From: G965197715 sp965247615
GTDB lineage: Bacteria; Chloroflexota; Dehalococcoidia; Lucifugimonadales; UBA1127
DNA length: 64,000 bases
Assembly: GCA_965247615.1 (NCBI GenBank)
Contig: OZ252022.1
Location: 2,790,001-2,854,000 of the forward strand
Direction: 5' to 3'
Positions 7,486 through 15,933 of the stretch are shown piece by piece. How positions within the stretch are numbered: position 1 is the stretch's first letter; each line of letters opens with the position of its first letter. A model generated the notes under the pieces. That model was not told where the DNA came from, did not search any database, and worked only from the letters and a program-made list of their open reading frames with translations. The position numbers and the translations under genes are program-made.

Positions 7486-9096
7486 CTAGGTCCGGGCCGT
7501 GGCGCCCTGCCCGGCAAAGGCCTCGGCGACGAACCGGCGCTGGAGCTTGCCGGTGGCGCCGCGTGGAATCTGCTCAACGATATGGATGACGCGGGGACAC
7601 TTGAAGTCGGCGAGGCGGGTCTTGCAGTAGGCCACGAGCTCCGCGGGCGTCGCCTCGCCGGCCAAAACAACGGCGGCGGATGGCTCCTCGCCATGGGTGG
7701 GATGCGGGATGCCGAAAGCCACGGCTTCGGCGACGGCCGGGTGGTCGAGAAGCACTTCGTCGATCTCCCGGGGCGATATCTTCTCACCGCTGCGGTTGAT
7801 GAGCTCCTTGAGGCGGCCGGTCAGCGTGAGGTAGCCGTCGGCGTCGACGATCCCCTCGTCTCCAGTGCGGAACCAGCCGTTGGTGAAGGAGCTCTGGTTG
7901 GCCTCGGCGTTGGCCTCGTAGCCGAGGGTGACGTTGGCGCCCCTGATGACGACCTCGCCCTTGCCGCTGGTGGGGAGCAGGACGCCCGCCTCGTCCATGA
8001 TGGCCACGTCCACGCCTGTGCCGGGGCCCACGGAGCCGGGCAGACGCGTCCCGGGGGGCAGTGGGTTGGAAGCCATCTGATGGGCGGCCTCGGTCATGCC
8101 ATAGGCTTCGAGGACCGGCACTCCCACCTGCTCCTCCATGTCATGCATGACGCTGGGCGGGAGCGCGGCGCTGCAGGAGCGGATGAAGCGCAGGGTGTCG
8201 GCGCCCGGCGCCGGGTCGCCGGGGCCGCGGCTCTTGGCCCGATTGAGCAGCGCCTGGTACATGGTGGGAACACCGGAGAACCAGGTCACGCCGTACTCCT
8301 TGACGACGGGCCAGAAGTTGAGGGGGTTGAAGCGCGGCGGCACGACAATGGTCCCACCCGATTGCAGGGTCGAGAGGGTGGAGGCGACCAGTCCGTGTAC
8401 GTGGAATAGGGGCATGATACAGAGGGATACATCGCTCTCAGAGAGCTGATAGGTGGCGACGATGTTCCGAAGAGAGGTGGTGAGGTTGCGGTGGGTGAGG
8501 GGCACGCGCTTGGGCCGGGAGGTGGTGCCGCTGGTGTGGAGGACGAGGGCGACGTCGTCCGGGCCGGGGAGGGGAATGCCCTCTCGCTCCTCCTCCATAG
8601 GCTGAACGCCGACGTGATTCGTGTCGTCACTGGCGCGGTTGGAGTCCACGCCCTCCGCGTCGTCGACCGCCTCCGTAAAGGTCACCTGGCCCTGGTCGTC
8701 GATTTCCGCGATGATGTGCAGAAGCGGCCCTCCGGGAGCGGCATTCGCGATCTCCCTGCCCCCTTCCGGGCCGGTGATGACGGCCTTGGCGTTGGTGTCT
8801 TCCAAGTAGAAGGCGAACTCGTCAAGCTTGTAGGCGGCGTTCAGGGGGGCCGCAGTGGCCGTGGCGGTGACGGTAAGGAAGGTGAGGACGTTCTCAAGGC
8901 CGTTGGGGAGCACAATGGCCACCCGGTCTTCCTTGCGGATGCCGTAGCCATGGAGCTGCCGGCGCAGTCGCGCCACCTGGGCGCGCAGGTTGTCGTAGGT
9001 GAGCGTGGGGCCGCCCGGGGCAACGAGGGCGGCGTGGGGGCCGCTGCCGTAGTCCAGGACCTCCAGCAGGGTCTTGGCTTCGGTTCTGTTGGCCAT
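7486..9096 (-). CDS. AMP-dependent acyl-CoA synthetase (adenylate-forming enzyme)
   Basis: The start is set at MANRTEAKTLLEVLDYG, where GAAAGGAAGCGAG precedes the ATG; in-frame ATGs lie 21 and 39 bases upstream. The 536-residue enzyme shows the adenylation P-loop LHTSGTTSRPKRVPLTH near residue 190 and YGMTEAAHQMASNP near 330. It also has the GWFRTGDEG aspartate and the C-terminal catalytic lysine in IPRGATGKLQRR. It activates a carboxylic acid with ATP and joins it to CoA. The overall pattern resembles the FadD/AAE3 group, some of which use oxalate. Lying beside malate synthase and a ketopantoate-reductase homolog, it may feed a C2/C3 acid pathway; that is inference. Confidence 0.87.
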   Translation of the reverse strand: MANRTEAKTLLEVLDYGSGPHAALVAPGGPTLTYDNLRAQVARLRRQLHGYGIRKEDRVAIVLPNGLENVLTFLTVTATATAAPLNAAYKLDEFAFYLEDTNAKAVITGPEGGREIANAAPGGPLLHIIAEIDDQGQVTFTEAVDDAEGVDSNRASDDTNHVGVQPMEEEREGIPLPGPDDVALVLHTSGTTSRPKRVPLTHRNLTTSLRNIVATYQLSESDVSLCIMPLFHVHGLVASTLSTLQSGGTIVVPPRFNPLNFWPVVKEYGVTWFSGVPTMYQALLNRAKSRGPGDPAPGADTLRFIRSCSAALPPSVMHDMEEQVGVPVLEAYGMTEAAHQMASNPLPPGTRLPGSVGPGTGVDVAIMDEAGVLLPTSGKGEVVIRGANVTLGYEANAEANQSSFTNGWFRTGDEGIVDADGYLTLTGRLKELINRSGEKISPREIDEVLLDHPAVAEAVAFGIPHPTHGEEPSAAVVLAGEATPAELVAYCKTRLADFKCPRVIHIVEQIPRGATGKLQRRFVAEAFAGQGATART

Positions 9097-9155
9097 TTCT
9101 CGCTTCCTTTCGGTCATGATCGGGGTTGCGCCCATCGAGCGGGCAAGGTAGGCGG

Positions 9156-10859
9156 CTATATGGCGTCGGGGGCGCCGGCGATGGCTGCCAGGTCGTCGCG
9201 GGTGTAGGAGCCCAGGCTCCGGAAGTCGAACTCCGTGTAGCTCTTGATCCAGTGCATGACGATCTTGGTGGCCTGGCGGTACCTGGCCCTTGCCTCATCG
9301 AGGGTCCCGGCAGCGGAAGCGTCGGAGGAGGCGGCCTCTGCAAGCCTGCTCACGATGTCCTCCTCTTCCGATAGGAGGACCTCCTTGACGAGGGGGAGGT
9401 CGTGGGTCCTGCCGGTCTCGGCGTCCCTAGCGCCGTGGATGACGCGCTGGGCTGTCTGCGCGACGGAGATGCGCGCGGTGGCCAGGTCTTCCATGAGCGC
9501 AGGGTGCAGTCCCGGGCGTCCGGCCAGGCTGTCGATGCCCTTTGCGCCGCGTCCGTTGAGCCAGCCCTCCACGTACTCGATGAGCGTGCGAAGGTTGCGG
9601 CGAGTGCCTTCGAGGGTGATCGGTCCCTCGGGGCGCCTGATTTCAATGGGGTAGTTGTCCGGGTCGGCCATCTCGGGGGTGGGGCGCCATCCACTGTCAA
9701 TGACGGACTTGAAGGGGGCTGCCGCCACGTTCATGTGGAAGATGTGGGCCACCCAGCCGCGGGTGAAGCCCTGGGCGGCCTCCCACTCCTTGTCGGCGCG
9801 GATGGAGGCTGCGGCGGCAGCGTTTACCTGGTCGTCCCTGCTGGGCAGCGCCGTCGCCATTCCGCCGATGGCGACGGCGCCGTGCTTGAGACAGACCGCG
9901 ACCAGCCTTCGGAAGATGTTTGACAGGAAGTCCGTGGTCTTGATGTCGACACCGAAGCGGTCCGGCCAGACCATGCCGGGATCGGCCATGACGTACTCCA
10001 GGATGCTGGCCTTCAGGTCCCAGCGGGCGGCGTTGAGGCCGGCAGCGTAGGGGCCGAGGGCGTGGAGCATCTCCTCCATCTGGTAGACGGCGGGCAGGGA
10101 CTCAATGAGGGGGATGGCCCGGATGACGGCGTGGCGGAGGTGCTCAAGCCGGGACTGGCTCTCGGCGAAGAAGTCATGCCAAAGGGCGGCCTCCTGCGCC
10201 GATTCCATCTTGGGGAGGTAGAAGTAGATGCCCTGGCCGTGCTCGGCCTGGGCCCTTCCGGCGTGGAAGAGCGTGAGGGCGGTGCCCAGGATGGCTGCGG
10301 AGACGGGGCTGCCGTCCAGGCTGACCTCCGGCTCGTCGAGGTGGAGCCCACGCTCCCGGTGCATGAAGAAGGGCAGGGGCCCGTCCCGCACGGTGTAGTC
10401 GCGGTTGCGCTCCGTGTCGCGAAAGGAGAGTGTGCCCTCCACTGCGCGCACGCGGTTGTGGGCGGCGCGCACCGTGTCGATGAGGCGGTGGCCGGCGGAG
10501 TCCTCGTCGTCATCGAGGTCTCCTTCGGCGCGGACACCCTCGGGGCCCGGGTTGAGGGCGTTGATGAACATGCCGGTGATGGAGACGGGGCCGGTGATCT
10601 CGATTCCGGGCTTGCGCAGGTCTGCGGGCACCGGGGGCACCTGCCAGGGCTTGGTGTTGACGTCGCTCTGGGGAAGGCTCCCCGGAGGCTGCTTTTCGTG
10701 GAGCGCACGACGGGACGCCGTGGCGCGGTCGTCTCGAGCGGCGGCGACGCGGGGCGCGAACGCGTCGTGCATGCAGGCGAGATAGTCGCAAAAGGCCGGC
10801 GTAAACAGCTCCACGGCGCCCTCGACGGGCGCGAAGGTGACGCGGCCAACAGTTGGCAT
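9156..10859 (-). CDS. aceB: Malate synthase (A-like, divergent)
   Basis: This 567-residue enzyme makes malate from glyoxylate and acetyl-CoA. Recognisable blocks are GPVSITGMFINALNPGPEG near residue 90, the acidic GDLDDDEDSAGHRLID that matches the DFEDS region, and LPKMESAQEAALW. A variant of the family signature follows (PYAAGLNAARWDLKASILEY instead of AGLNCGRWDYIFS), then the conserved GGMATALPSRDD. The fit is good in order and length but several signature residues differ, so a related condensation cannot be excluded. No isocitrate lyase is in the window. It faces two GlcG-type genes across a 265-bp divergent region; in the E. coli glc operon glcG also sits beside a malate synthase gene. 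Confidence 0.83.
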   Translation of the reverse strand: MPTVGRVTFAPVEGAVELFTPAFCDYLACMHDAFAPRVAAARDDRATASRRALHEKQPPGSLPQSDVNTKPWQVPPVPADLRKPGIEITGPVSITGMFINALNPGPEGVRAEGDLDDDEDSAGHRLIDTVRAAHNRVRAVEGTLSFRDTERNRDYTVRDGPLPFFMHRERGLHLDEPEVSLDGSPVSAAILGTALTLFHAGRAQAEHGQGIYFYLPKMESAQEAALWHDFFAESQSRLEHLRHAVIRAIPLIESLPAVYQMEEMLHALGPYAAGLNAARWDLKASILEYVMADPGMVWPDRFGVDIKTTDFLSNIFRRLVAVCLKHGAVAIGGMATALPSRDDQVNAAAAASIRADKEWEAAQGFTRGWVAHIFHMNVAAAPFKSVIDSGWRPTPEMADPDNYPIEIRRPEGPITLEGTRRNLRTLIEYVEGWLNGRGAKGIDSLAGRPGLHPALMEDLATARISVAQTAQRVIHGARDAETGRTHDLPLVKEVLLSEEEDIVSRLAEAASSDASAAGTLDEARARYRQATKIVMHWIKSYTEFDFRSLGSYTRDDLAAIAGAPDAI

Positions 10860-11124
10860 GGATGGCCCCCCCTCGATGCGGTGAACGTTTCGTCCGTCCG
10901 TGCGCCCGGAGAAGTCCCGATGTCAGACGGACGAGCGCCCACGACATACGCACGATAAATGCCCGGCCTGCGTCTCGTCAACCGCGGGGGCGGCGCTGGC
11001 CGCAGGGACATACAGGCGCCCCGGGAGAGCTTCCCACGCGTCGAGACATACGGTACCATCCTGCGCAAGGACGGCGCGCTGTCCTGGGCCGACAGGCTCA
11101 GGATGGAGAGGAGTTGAAGCAGCC

Positions 11125-11550
11125 ATGTACGACAAGATGGTCTTGGACACCCGCGAGGTGATGGCCATGATGGAGGCCATGCTGGACACCGCGCGGCGCC
11201 TGGCGGACAGGCCGATGGGGATCTCTGTGGTGGACGACCGGGGAGAGCTTCTGGCCTTCGCGCTGATGGACGGCGGGACCCCGATGTCCCGGCACTACGC
11301 CATCCGGAAGGCGTACACGGCGTCCCGGATGGGACAGGACATCCGCGACTTCGCCGAATATCGTGAGCAGGCAGGGCGGCAGGTGGCCGATTTTGGCGAC
11401 CCCAAGCTCGTCGGCGCCCGCCGAGGGGGCGTCGTGGTGCGGGAACCGGGCAGCGGCCGGGCGCTGGGCGGCATCGGTGTGAGCGGAGGGACGCCGGAGG
11501 AGGATGAAGAGGTGGCCCGCGCCGGGTTGGGCGCTGTCGACCTCTCCTGA
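11125..11550 (+). CDS. GlcG/HbpS-type protein (DUF336), first copy
   Basis: The protein has 141 residues, starting at an ATG about a dozen bases after GGAGAGGAG. It has the DUF336 layout: an N-terminal helix (TREVMAMMEAMLDTARRLA), strand MGISVVDDRGELLAFALMDG, the AIRKAYTASRMG helix and a C-terminal glycine-rich GRALGGIGVSGGTPEEDEEV. Family members include GlcG of the glycolate operon and HbpS, an extracellular haem-binding protein, but no signal peptide is seen here. The gene is followed by a second copy 52 bp downstream and by an Ntn-hydrolase gene, and faces malate synthase. Function is unknown; a role in glycolate/glyoxylate metabolism is suggested only by context. Confidence 0.82.
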   Translation: MYDKMVLDTREVMAMMEAMLDTARRLADRPMGISVVDDRGELLAFALMDGGTPMSRHYAIRKAYTASRMGQDIRDFAEYREQAGRQVADFGDPKLVGARRGGVVVREPGSGRALGGIGVSGGTPEEDEEVARAGLGAVDLS

Positions 11551-11602
11551 CGCGGACTGTTCTGAATATTGAAGGGGGCCTTGGCCTGGAAGGGAGCGGG
11601 GT

Positions 11603-12040
11603 ATGCATCAACGGAGGTTTCTGGGACTTAGCGAGGCGTGGGAGAGCGTCCGGGCGATGATGCAGGCCGCGGAGGAGCGGCCGGGTCGGCCCGTCGCCGT
11701 GGCTGTCGTGGACCCGCGGGGCGACCTCATCGCGTTCGCGGCCGAGGGCGAGGTCAATACCGCCCTGGCCAGACAGAACGCCTTCAAGAAGGCCTTCACC
11801 GCCGCTTGTATGCGCACGCATACGACCGAGTTTGGAGAGCGGGCCCAGGAGACGGGCATGAGCGTGGCGAACTATGGACAGCCGGACTTTACGGGAGGCG
11901 CCGGGGGCATGGTCATCATGGACTCGGAGACCGGGCTTGTGCTGGCGGGGTTGGGCGTGAGCGGCCGAACGGGGGAGGAGGACCAGGAGCTCGTGGAGAT
12001 CGGCCACCGGGTGGTCCTCGAGGCACTGGGCGCTAGCTAA
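11603..12040 (+). CDS. GlcG/HbpS-type protein (DUF336), second copy
   Basis: This 145-residue paralog of the preceding gene has the same fold pattern: PVAVAVVDPRGDLIAFAAEG, ARQNAFKKAFTAACMRTHT, GGAGGMVIMDSETGLVLAGL and GVSGRTGEEDQELVEIGHR. Identity with the first copy is modest by eye, so the duplication is old and the two may form a heteromer. It is co-directional with the first copy and with the penicillin-acylase-family gene 50 bp downstream. No signal peptide is visible. Confidence 0.82.
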   Translation: MHQRRFLGLSEAWESVRAMMQAAEERPGRPVAVAVVDPRGDLIAFAAEGEVNTALARQNAFKKAFTAACMRTHTTEFGERAQETGMSVANYGQPDFTGGAGGMVIMDSETGLVLAGLGVSGRTGEEDQELVEIGHRVVLEALGAS

Positions 12041-12090
12041 GGACCGGGAAGGGGCGGGGGCGTGGCCGTGCGGCCCGACAGGAGATAGGC

Positions 12091-14430
12091 ATGGTGGATG
12101 TAACCCTGACGGCGGAGGAGCTCCGGGCTGCGCTGCCCGACGTCTCGACACCACTGCGCCTCAAGGGGCCTGAAGGCCGGGTGCGGGTGTATCGGGACGC
12201 TTTCGGGATTCCCCACGTCCGGGCGCAGAGCACGCACGACGCGTTCTTTGGGCAGGGGTTCGTGACTGCCCAAGACCGACTATGGCAGATGGAGTATGAC
12301 CGGCGCCGGGCGTACGGCCGGTGGGCTGAGTTCGCCGGGCCGGAGGCCCTGGAACAGGACGCCGCGATGCGCCGCTTCCAACTGTTGCCGAGCGTACAGA
12401 ACGACTACGCGGCAGTCAACGCCGAGACCAGGGCGATGCTGGACGCGTATGCGGCAGGCGTGAACGCCTTTGTGGGGAGCACACAGGCCTTGCCCGTGGA
12501 GTACCAGCTGGTTGGGGGCCGGCCCGAGGCGTGGCAGCCGTGGGACTGCCTTGCCGTGTTCAAGGTGCGCCATCTCCTCATGGGCACCTTCGAGAGCAAG
12601 CTGTGGCGGGCGCGGCTGGTCCGGGAGCTGGGCCCGGAGAAGGCAGCGCGGCTGCTTCCCGGCTACGAGCCGGGCCACCTGGTCATCGTGCCGCCGGGCG
12701 CCGCCTTCGAAGGCCCGGCGGCCGACGCCCTACAGGAGTTGCAGAGGGTTTCCAACGCCGTCAGCTGGATGGACGTCCTGGATTCCGGGAGCAACAACTG
12801 GGCGCTGGCGGGGAGCCGGACGTCATCTGGCAAACCGCTCCTGGCCGGGGACCCCCATCGCCCGCTGGACACGCCCAACGTCTACTACCAGAACCACATC
12901 GCCTGCGGCGGCTTCGACGTGGCGGGCCTCTCCTTTCCGGGATGCCCTGGCTTCCCTCACTTTGGCCACAACGCTCACGTGGCCTGGTGTGTCACACACG
13001 CCGCGGCGGACTACCAGGACCTCTACGTGGAGCGCTTCAGGGAGGACGACCCAAGCTCCTACGAGTTCCAAGGCGAGTGGCAGCAGGCGGAGGTGCGCCA
13101 CGAAACCATCCGGGTCCGCGGCGGACCGGCGCTGGAGCAGGACGTGACGGTGACGCGCCACGGTCCGGTCATCGCCGGCGACCCCGGGAAGGGCTACGGC
13201 ATCGCGTTCCAGTACACCGCCACCGCCGCTCCCAACACCGGGTTCGACGCACTGCTGCCGATGCTCAGGTCCGGCAATGCCGATGAGATGGAAGAGGCGA
13301 TGCGCCCCTGGGTGGACCCATGCAACAACCTTGTATTCGCAGACAGGCGGGGGAACATCGGCTACCTGACTCGCGGGAAGGTGCCCATCCGCTCCATGGC
13401 CAACGCCTGGCTGCCGGTGCCGGGCTGGACAGGCGAGTACGAGTGGCAGGGGGCCATCCCCTTCGCCGAGATGCCCCGTTCCCGCAATCCGGAGACGGGG
13501 TACATCATCACGGCCAATAACCGGATCACGGAAGCCGACTATCCGTACTACATCAACGTGGACTTTGCCCCGGAGTTCCGGGCGCGCCGCATCGCAGACC
13601 GCCTTGCGCCGCTCCGGGGCGCGAACGTGAACGACATGGTCGCGATGCACGCGGAGCGGGTCTCGATGCCGGGCCGCAGCTTCGCCCGGCTGCTGGAGCA
13701 GGTGGAGACCCGCGACGATCTTTCGGCTGAGGCGCGGCGGCGCCTCGTGAGTTGGGACGGGCGCATGGACCGGGAAGCGGTGGAACCGACGGTCTTCGCC
13801 GCATTCCGGGACCGTCTGGACCGGCTGGTCATCGGGCCGCTCCTGGGGTCCCTGGCGGAAGAGGCGTTCAACTCGACGGGGCGCGGCGCACCAGCCCACG
13901 TTGCGAGGCTGTCCGCCCTGCTGGTGCAGGCGGCGCAGGAGAACGAGACATGGATGCTGCCTGCGGGCCAGGACTGGAAGTCGGTCCTGGCTCAGGCTCT
14001 GGCAGAGGGGGTGGACTACCTCCGCCAACGGCTGGGCGATGACATGGAGATGTGGCAGTGGGGGAGTGTCCACACAACTCGGCCCAGGCATACGCTCGCC
14101 GCCGTCTTCCCCGAACTCGAGGACCTGCTGGACCCGCCCGCGACGCCAATGAGCGGGAGCGGCGACACGCCCCACGCGGCCGGCTACTCGCCGGGGGACC
14201 TGTTCACGGTGACGGGGCTGTCGGTGGCCCGGTACGCCTTCGACCTGGCGGACTGGGACAATAGCCGGTGGATCATCCCGCTGGGCGCGTCCGGGCACCC
14301 TGGAAGCCCGCATTACGCGGACCAGACGCCAGTCTGGGCAGCCATCCAGACCATACCCATGCTCTACGACTGGGACAAGGTCGGCGCCCAGGCGGAGGCA
14401 TACCAGGAGCTGGGGCCGGAGGAAGCCTAG
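12091..14430 (+). CDS. Penicillin acylase family Ntn-hydrolase
   Basis: This 779-residue precursor shows the family's N-terminal RDAFGIPHVRAQSTHDAFFGQGFVTAQDRLWQMEYDRR region in pieces, and the self-cleavage/nucleophile site DSGSNNWALAGS. The serine near residue 234 becomes the N-terminus of the beta chain. DPHRPLDTPNVYY follows, with the later AWCVTHAAADYQDLYVE and TRHGPVIAG blocks and the oxyanion-type asparagine in YIITANNRIT. Family members hydrolyse amides, including beta-lactams and acyl-homoserine lactones. Most are exported, but this one has no signal peptide: residues 1-20 (MVDVTLTAEELRAALPDVST) are hydrophilic. It lies at the end of the GlcG-type gene pair. The substrate is unknown. 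Confidence 0.88.
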   Translation: MVDVTLTAEELRAALPDVSTPLRLKGPEGRVRVYRDAFGIPHVRAQSTHDAFFGQGFVTAQDRLWQMEYDRRRAYGRWAEFAGPEALEQDAAMRRFQLLPSVQNDYAAVNAETRAMLDAYAAGVNAFVGSTQALPVEYQLVGGRPEAWQPWDCLAVFKVRHLLMGTFESKLWRARLVRELGPEKAARLLPGYEPGHLVIVPPGAAFEGPAADALQELQRVSNAVSWMDVLDSGSNNWALAGSRTSSGKPLLAGDPHRPLDTPNVYYQNHIACGGFDVAGLSFPGCPGFPHFGHNAHVAWCVTHAAADYQDLYVERFREDDPSSYEFQGEWQQAEVRHETIRVRGGPALEQDVTVTRHGPVIAGDPGKGYGIAFQYTATAAPNTGFDALLPMLRSGNADEMEEAMRPWVDPCNNLVFADRRGNIGYLTRGKVPIRSMANAWLPVPGWTGEYEWQGAIPFAEMPRSRNPETGYIITANNRITEADYPYYINVDFAPEFRARRIADRLAPLRGANVNDMVAMHAERVSMPGRSFARLLEQVETRDDLSAEARRRLVSWDGRMDREAVEPTVFAAFRDRLDRLVIGPLLGSLAEEAFNSTGRGAPAHVARLSALLVQAAQENETWMLPAGQDWKSVLAQALAEGVDYLRQRLGDDMEMWQWGSVHTTRPRHTLAAVFPELEDLLDPPATPMSGSGDTPHAAGYSPGDLFTVTGLSVARYAFDLADWDNSRWIIPLGASGHPGSPHYADQTPVWAAIQTIPMLYDWDKVGAQAEAYQELGPEEA

Positions 14431-14505
14431 CGCCAGTCCAAACAGGCGCCGCGTGAGGGGAATACCCTGACGTAGGAAGGGCGCGCCCCGCCGCGGTGAG
14501 CGAGG

Positions 14506-15315
14506 CTAATCGCGAACCGGCGGGAGCGGCAGGGAGCGAACAAGGTCGCTGACGGCCGGCATGGCGTCGTGGGCGGTGATGTCGGTGGAGAGCGGCGTGA
14601 CGGAGACCCTGCCGTTGCGGACAGCCCAGAAGTCCGTCCCCTCGGCTGCCTCCGCGGGGGGCTGGTCCCTGGCGATCCAGTGCCAGGGCCTGCGGCCGTC
14701 GGTCCCCTGGTTGACCGTGTCGCGGTATCCCTGGGGGGCCAGCCGGGTGACGACGACCCCCTTTATGTCCGCAAGCGGCAGGTTGGGGAGATTGACGTTG
14801 AGGAACGGCGGCGTGGTCGATGCTGCGCCGCCGCCGGTCCGTAGGCCGCTTCGCCCCTGGGTCAGGCCGCGCGCGAGGCTGGTGAGGACCTGGCGGGCGG
14901 CCTCATAGTGCACGTCCCTCAGGCTGGCCACGGAGATGGCTATGGATGGGATGTTGCGCAGGTGCCCCTGAAGTGCGGCCGACAGGGTGCCGGAGATGAG
15001 GACGTCCTGACCCATGTTGGCGCCAACGTTTATGCCCGCCACCACCAGGTCCGCGGGTCCCTCCAGCAGACGCTCCAGACCCAGAATGACGCTGTCCGCA
15101 GGGGTGCCCTCCACGGCGAAGGCCCTGCCGGCCCCTAACCTGGGTGGGAAGGCGACGGCGCGTATGGGTGAGTGCAGGGTTACGGCAGTGCCGATGCCGC
15201 TCTGCTCTCGGTCCGGAGCACACACGACGACCTCGCCCACGTCCTGGAGCGCCTCGGCGGCGTGCCAGAGGCCCGGAGAGAGGATGCCGTCGTCGTTGGC
15301 AAGCAGGATTCGCAC
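14506..15315 (-). CDS. surE: 5'-nucleotidase SurE
   Basis: The GTG at 15315 gives 269 residues beginning VRILLANDDGILSPGL, exactly the SurE N-terminus with the metal-binding asparagine-aspartate pair. The frame is open further upstream but only in non-homologous sequence, and GAGG lies about 10 bases before this GTG. Further marks are APDREQSGIGTAVTLHSP and the metal/substrate loop GINVGANMGQDVLISGTLSAAL, shared by all SurE proteins. The enzyme removes phosphate from nucleoside 5'/3'-monophosphates in the cytoplasm. It ends in an arginine-rich tail (VRSLPLPPVRD) and converges with the Ntn-hydrolase gene. Confidence 0.93.
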   Translation of the reverse strand: MRILLANDDGILSPGLWHAAEALQDVGEVVVCAPDREQSGIGTAVTLHSPIRAVAFPPRLGAGRAFAVEGTPADSVILGLERLLEGPADLVVAGINVGANMGQDVLISGTLSAALQGHLRNIPSIAISVASLRDVHYEAARQVLTSLARGLTQGRSGLRTGGGAASTTPPFLNVNLPNLPLADIKGVVVTRLAPQGYRDTVNQGTDGRRPWHWIARDQPPAEAAEGTDFWAVRNGRVSVTPLSTDITAHDAMPAVSDLVRSLPLPPVRD

Positions 15316-15866
15316 AGAGGCCCGCCTCACGTCATGCAGCTTGTGGCAGTGCCGGCCAATGGCCGACACCCTAGCGTAGCAGCATTGGGGGTAGCGAGGA
15401 AGCAAGGGCGATGGCGCAAGACGGGCGCCTCCAGAGGCCGCTCACCCTGAGGCACTCGAAGGGCGTGAGCGCGACGCCCCCAGCACACCCTCCCCCCACA
15501 AAGCCGTCGCGCCAGCGTCCCGCTCCCGCTGTGCCATCCTCCCGTTGCCCGCACAAGGACCTATGCTCTAGTATTCGTTCAGCAGACCCGCCAAACAGGC
15601 CAAGGAGGTCGCCATGCCTCGAACAACCAATCAAACCGCCCCCCATCTGTGAGAGATCCGTGCAGCTTCACTTTTTCGCGAAAAAAATTAGTAGCCAATC
15701 AACCAGTCGAGAACAATCAAACCGGACTCACCACCTCAATCGGTGACGCGGTTGAGTATCGTGGCCAAGTTGGTCATCTTCGACAACAGGTCAGTTGGAC
15801 GGGGCCGGCGTCGGAGCTTCCCGCGCCTCGGATTGCCTGCACACAGGCATGACGCAGCGGTTTCAA
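15316..15866. other. Intergenic region with repeat copies between surE and pdxS
   Basis: No supported gene lies here. The stretch holds a stem-like repeat at 15441-15471, whose 16-base end TCGAAGGGCGTGAGCG recurs at 6458-6473, and an inverted copy of the GTCGCTGGCGCGAC repeat at 15487-15517. AT-richer sequence at 15580-15770 has two similar segments (ACCAATCAAACCG near 15626, ACAATCAAACCGG near 15712). I see no clear terminator or RNA gene. Confidence 0.5.
15487..15517 (-). repeat. Dispersed GTCGCTGGCGCGAC repeat, copy 1
   Basis: The minus strand reads CGCTGGCGCGACGGCTTTGT followed by GGGGGGAGGG, matching copies at 32707, 32927 and 33560. The core can fold as a hairpin of GTCGC and GCGAC around TGGC. 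Here the outermost GT of the core is replaced by GA. Confidence 0.65.
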
Positions 15867-15895
15867 TTGCGGGAGCGGGGTGCGCGACATATAAT
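15867..15895 (+). promoter_or_regulatory. Sigma-70 promoter for pdxS-pdxT
   Basis: TTGCGG (15867-15872), a 17-bp spacer and a perfect TATAAT (15890-15895) place the start of transcription near 15902, some 30 bases before the pdxS ATG. A strong AGGAGGGGG ribosome site follows. Confidence 0.65.
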
Positions 15896-15933
15896 GAGGG
15901 AGAATTAGCCGCTCGACGGCAGGAGGGGGCGCC

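Noticed and set aside
6376..8409. Long plus-strand open frame of about 677 codons
   Set aside because: It lies fully antisense to ketopantoate reductase and acyl-CoA synthetase genes with clear motifs, and its glycine/valine/aspartate-rich product is typical of the mirror frame of GC-rich genes.
10013..12154. Long minus-strand open frame of about 713 codons
   Set aside because: It crosses the malate synthase gene in another frame and runs antisense through both GlcG-type genes; the product is arginine/serine/proline-rich with no family pattern.
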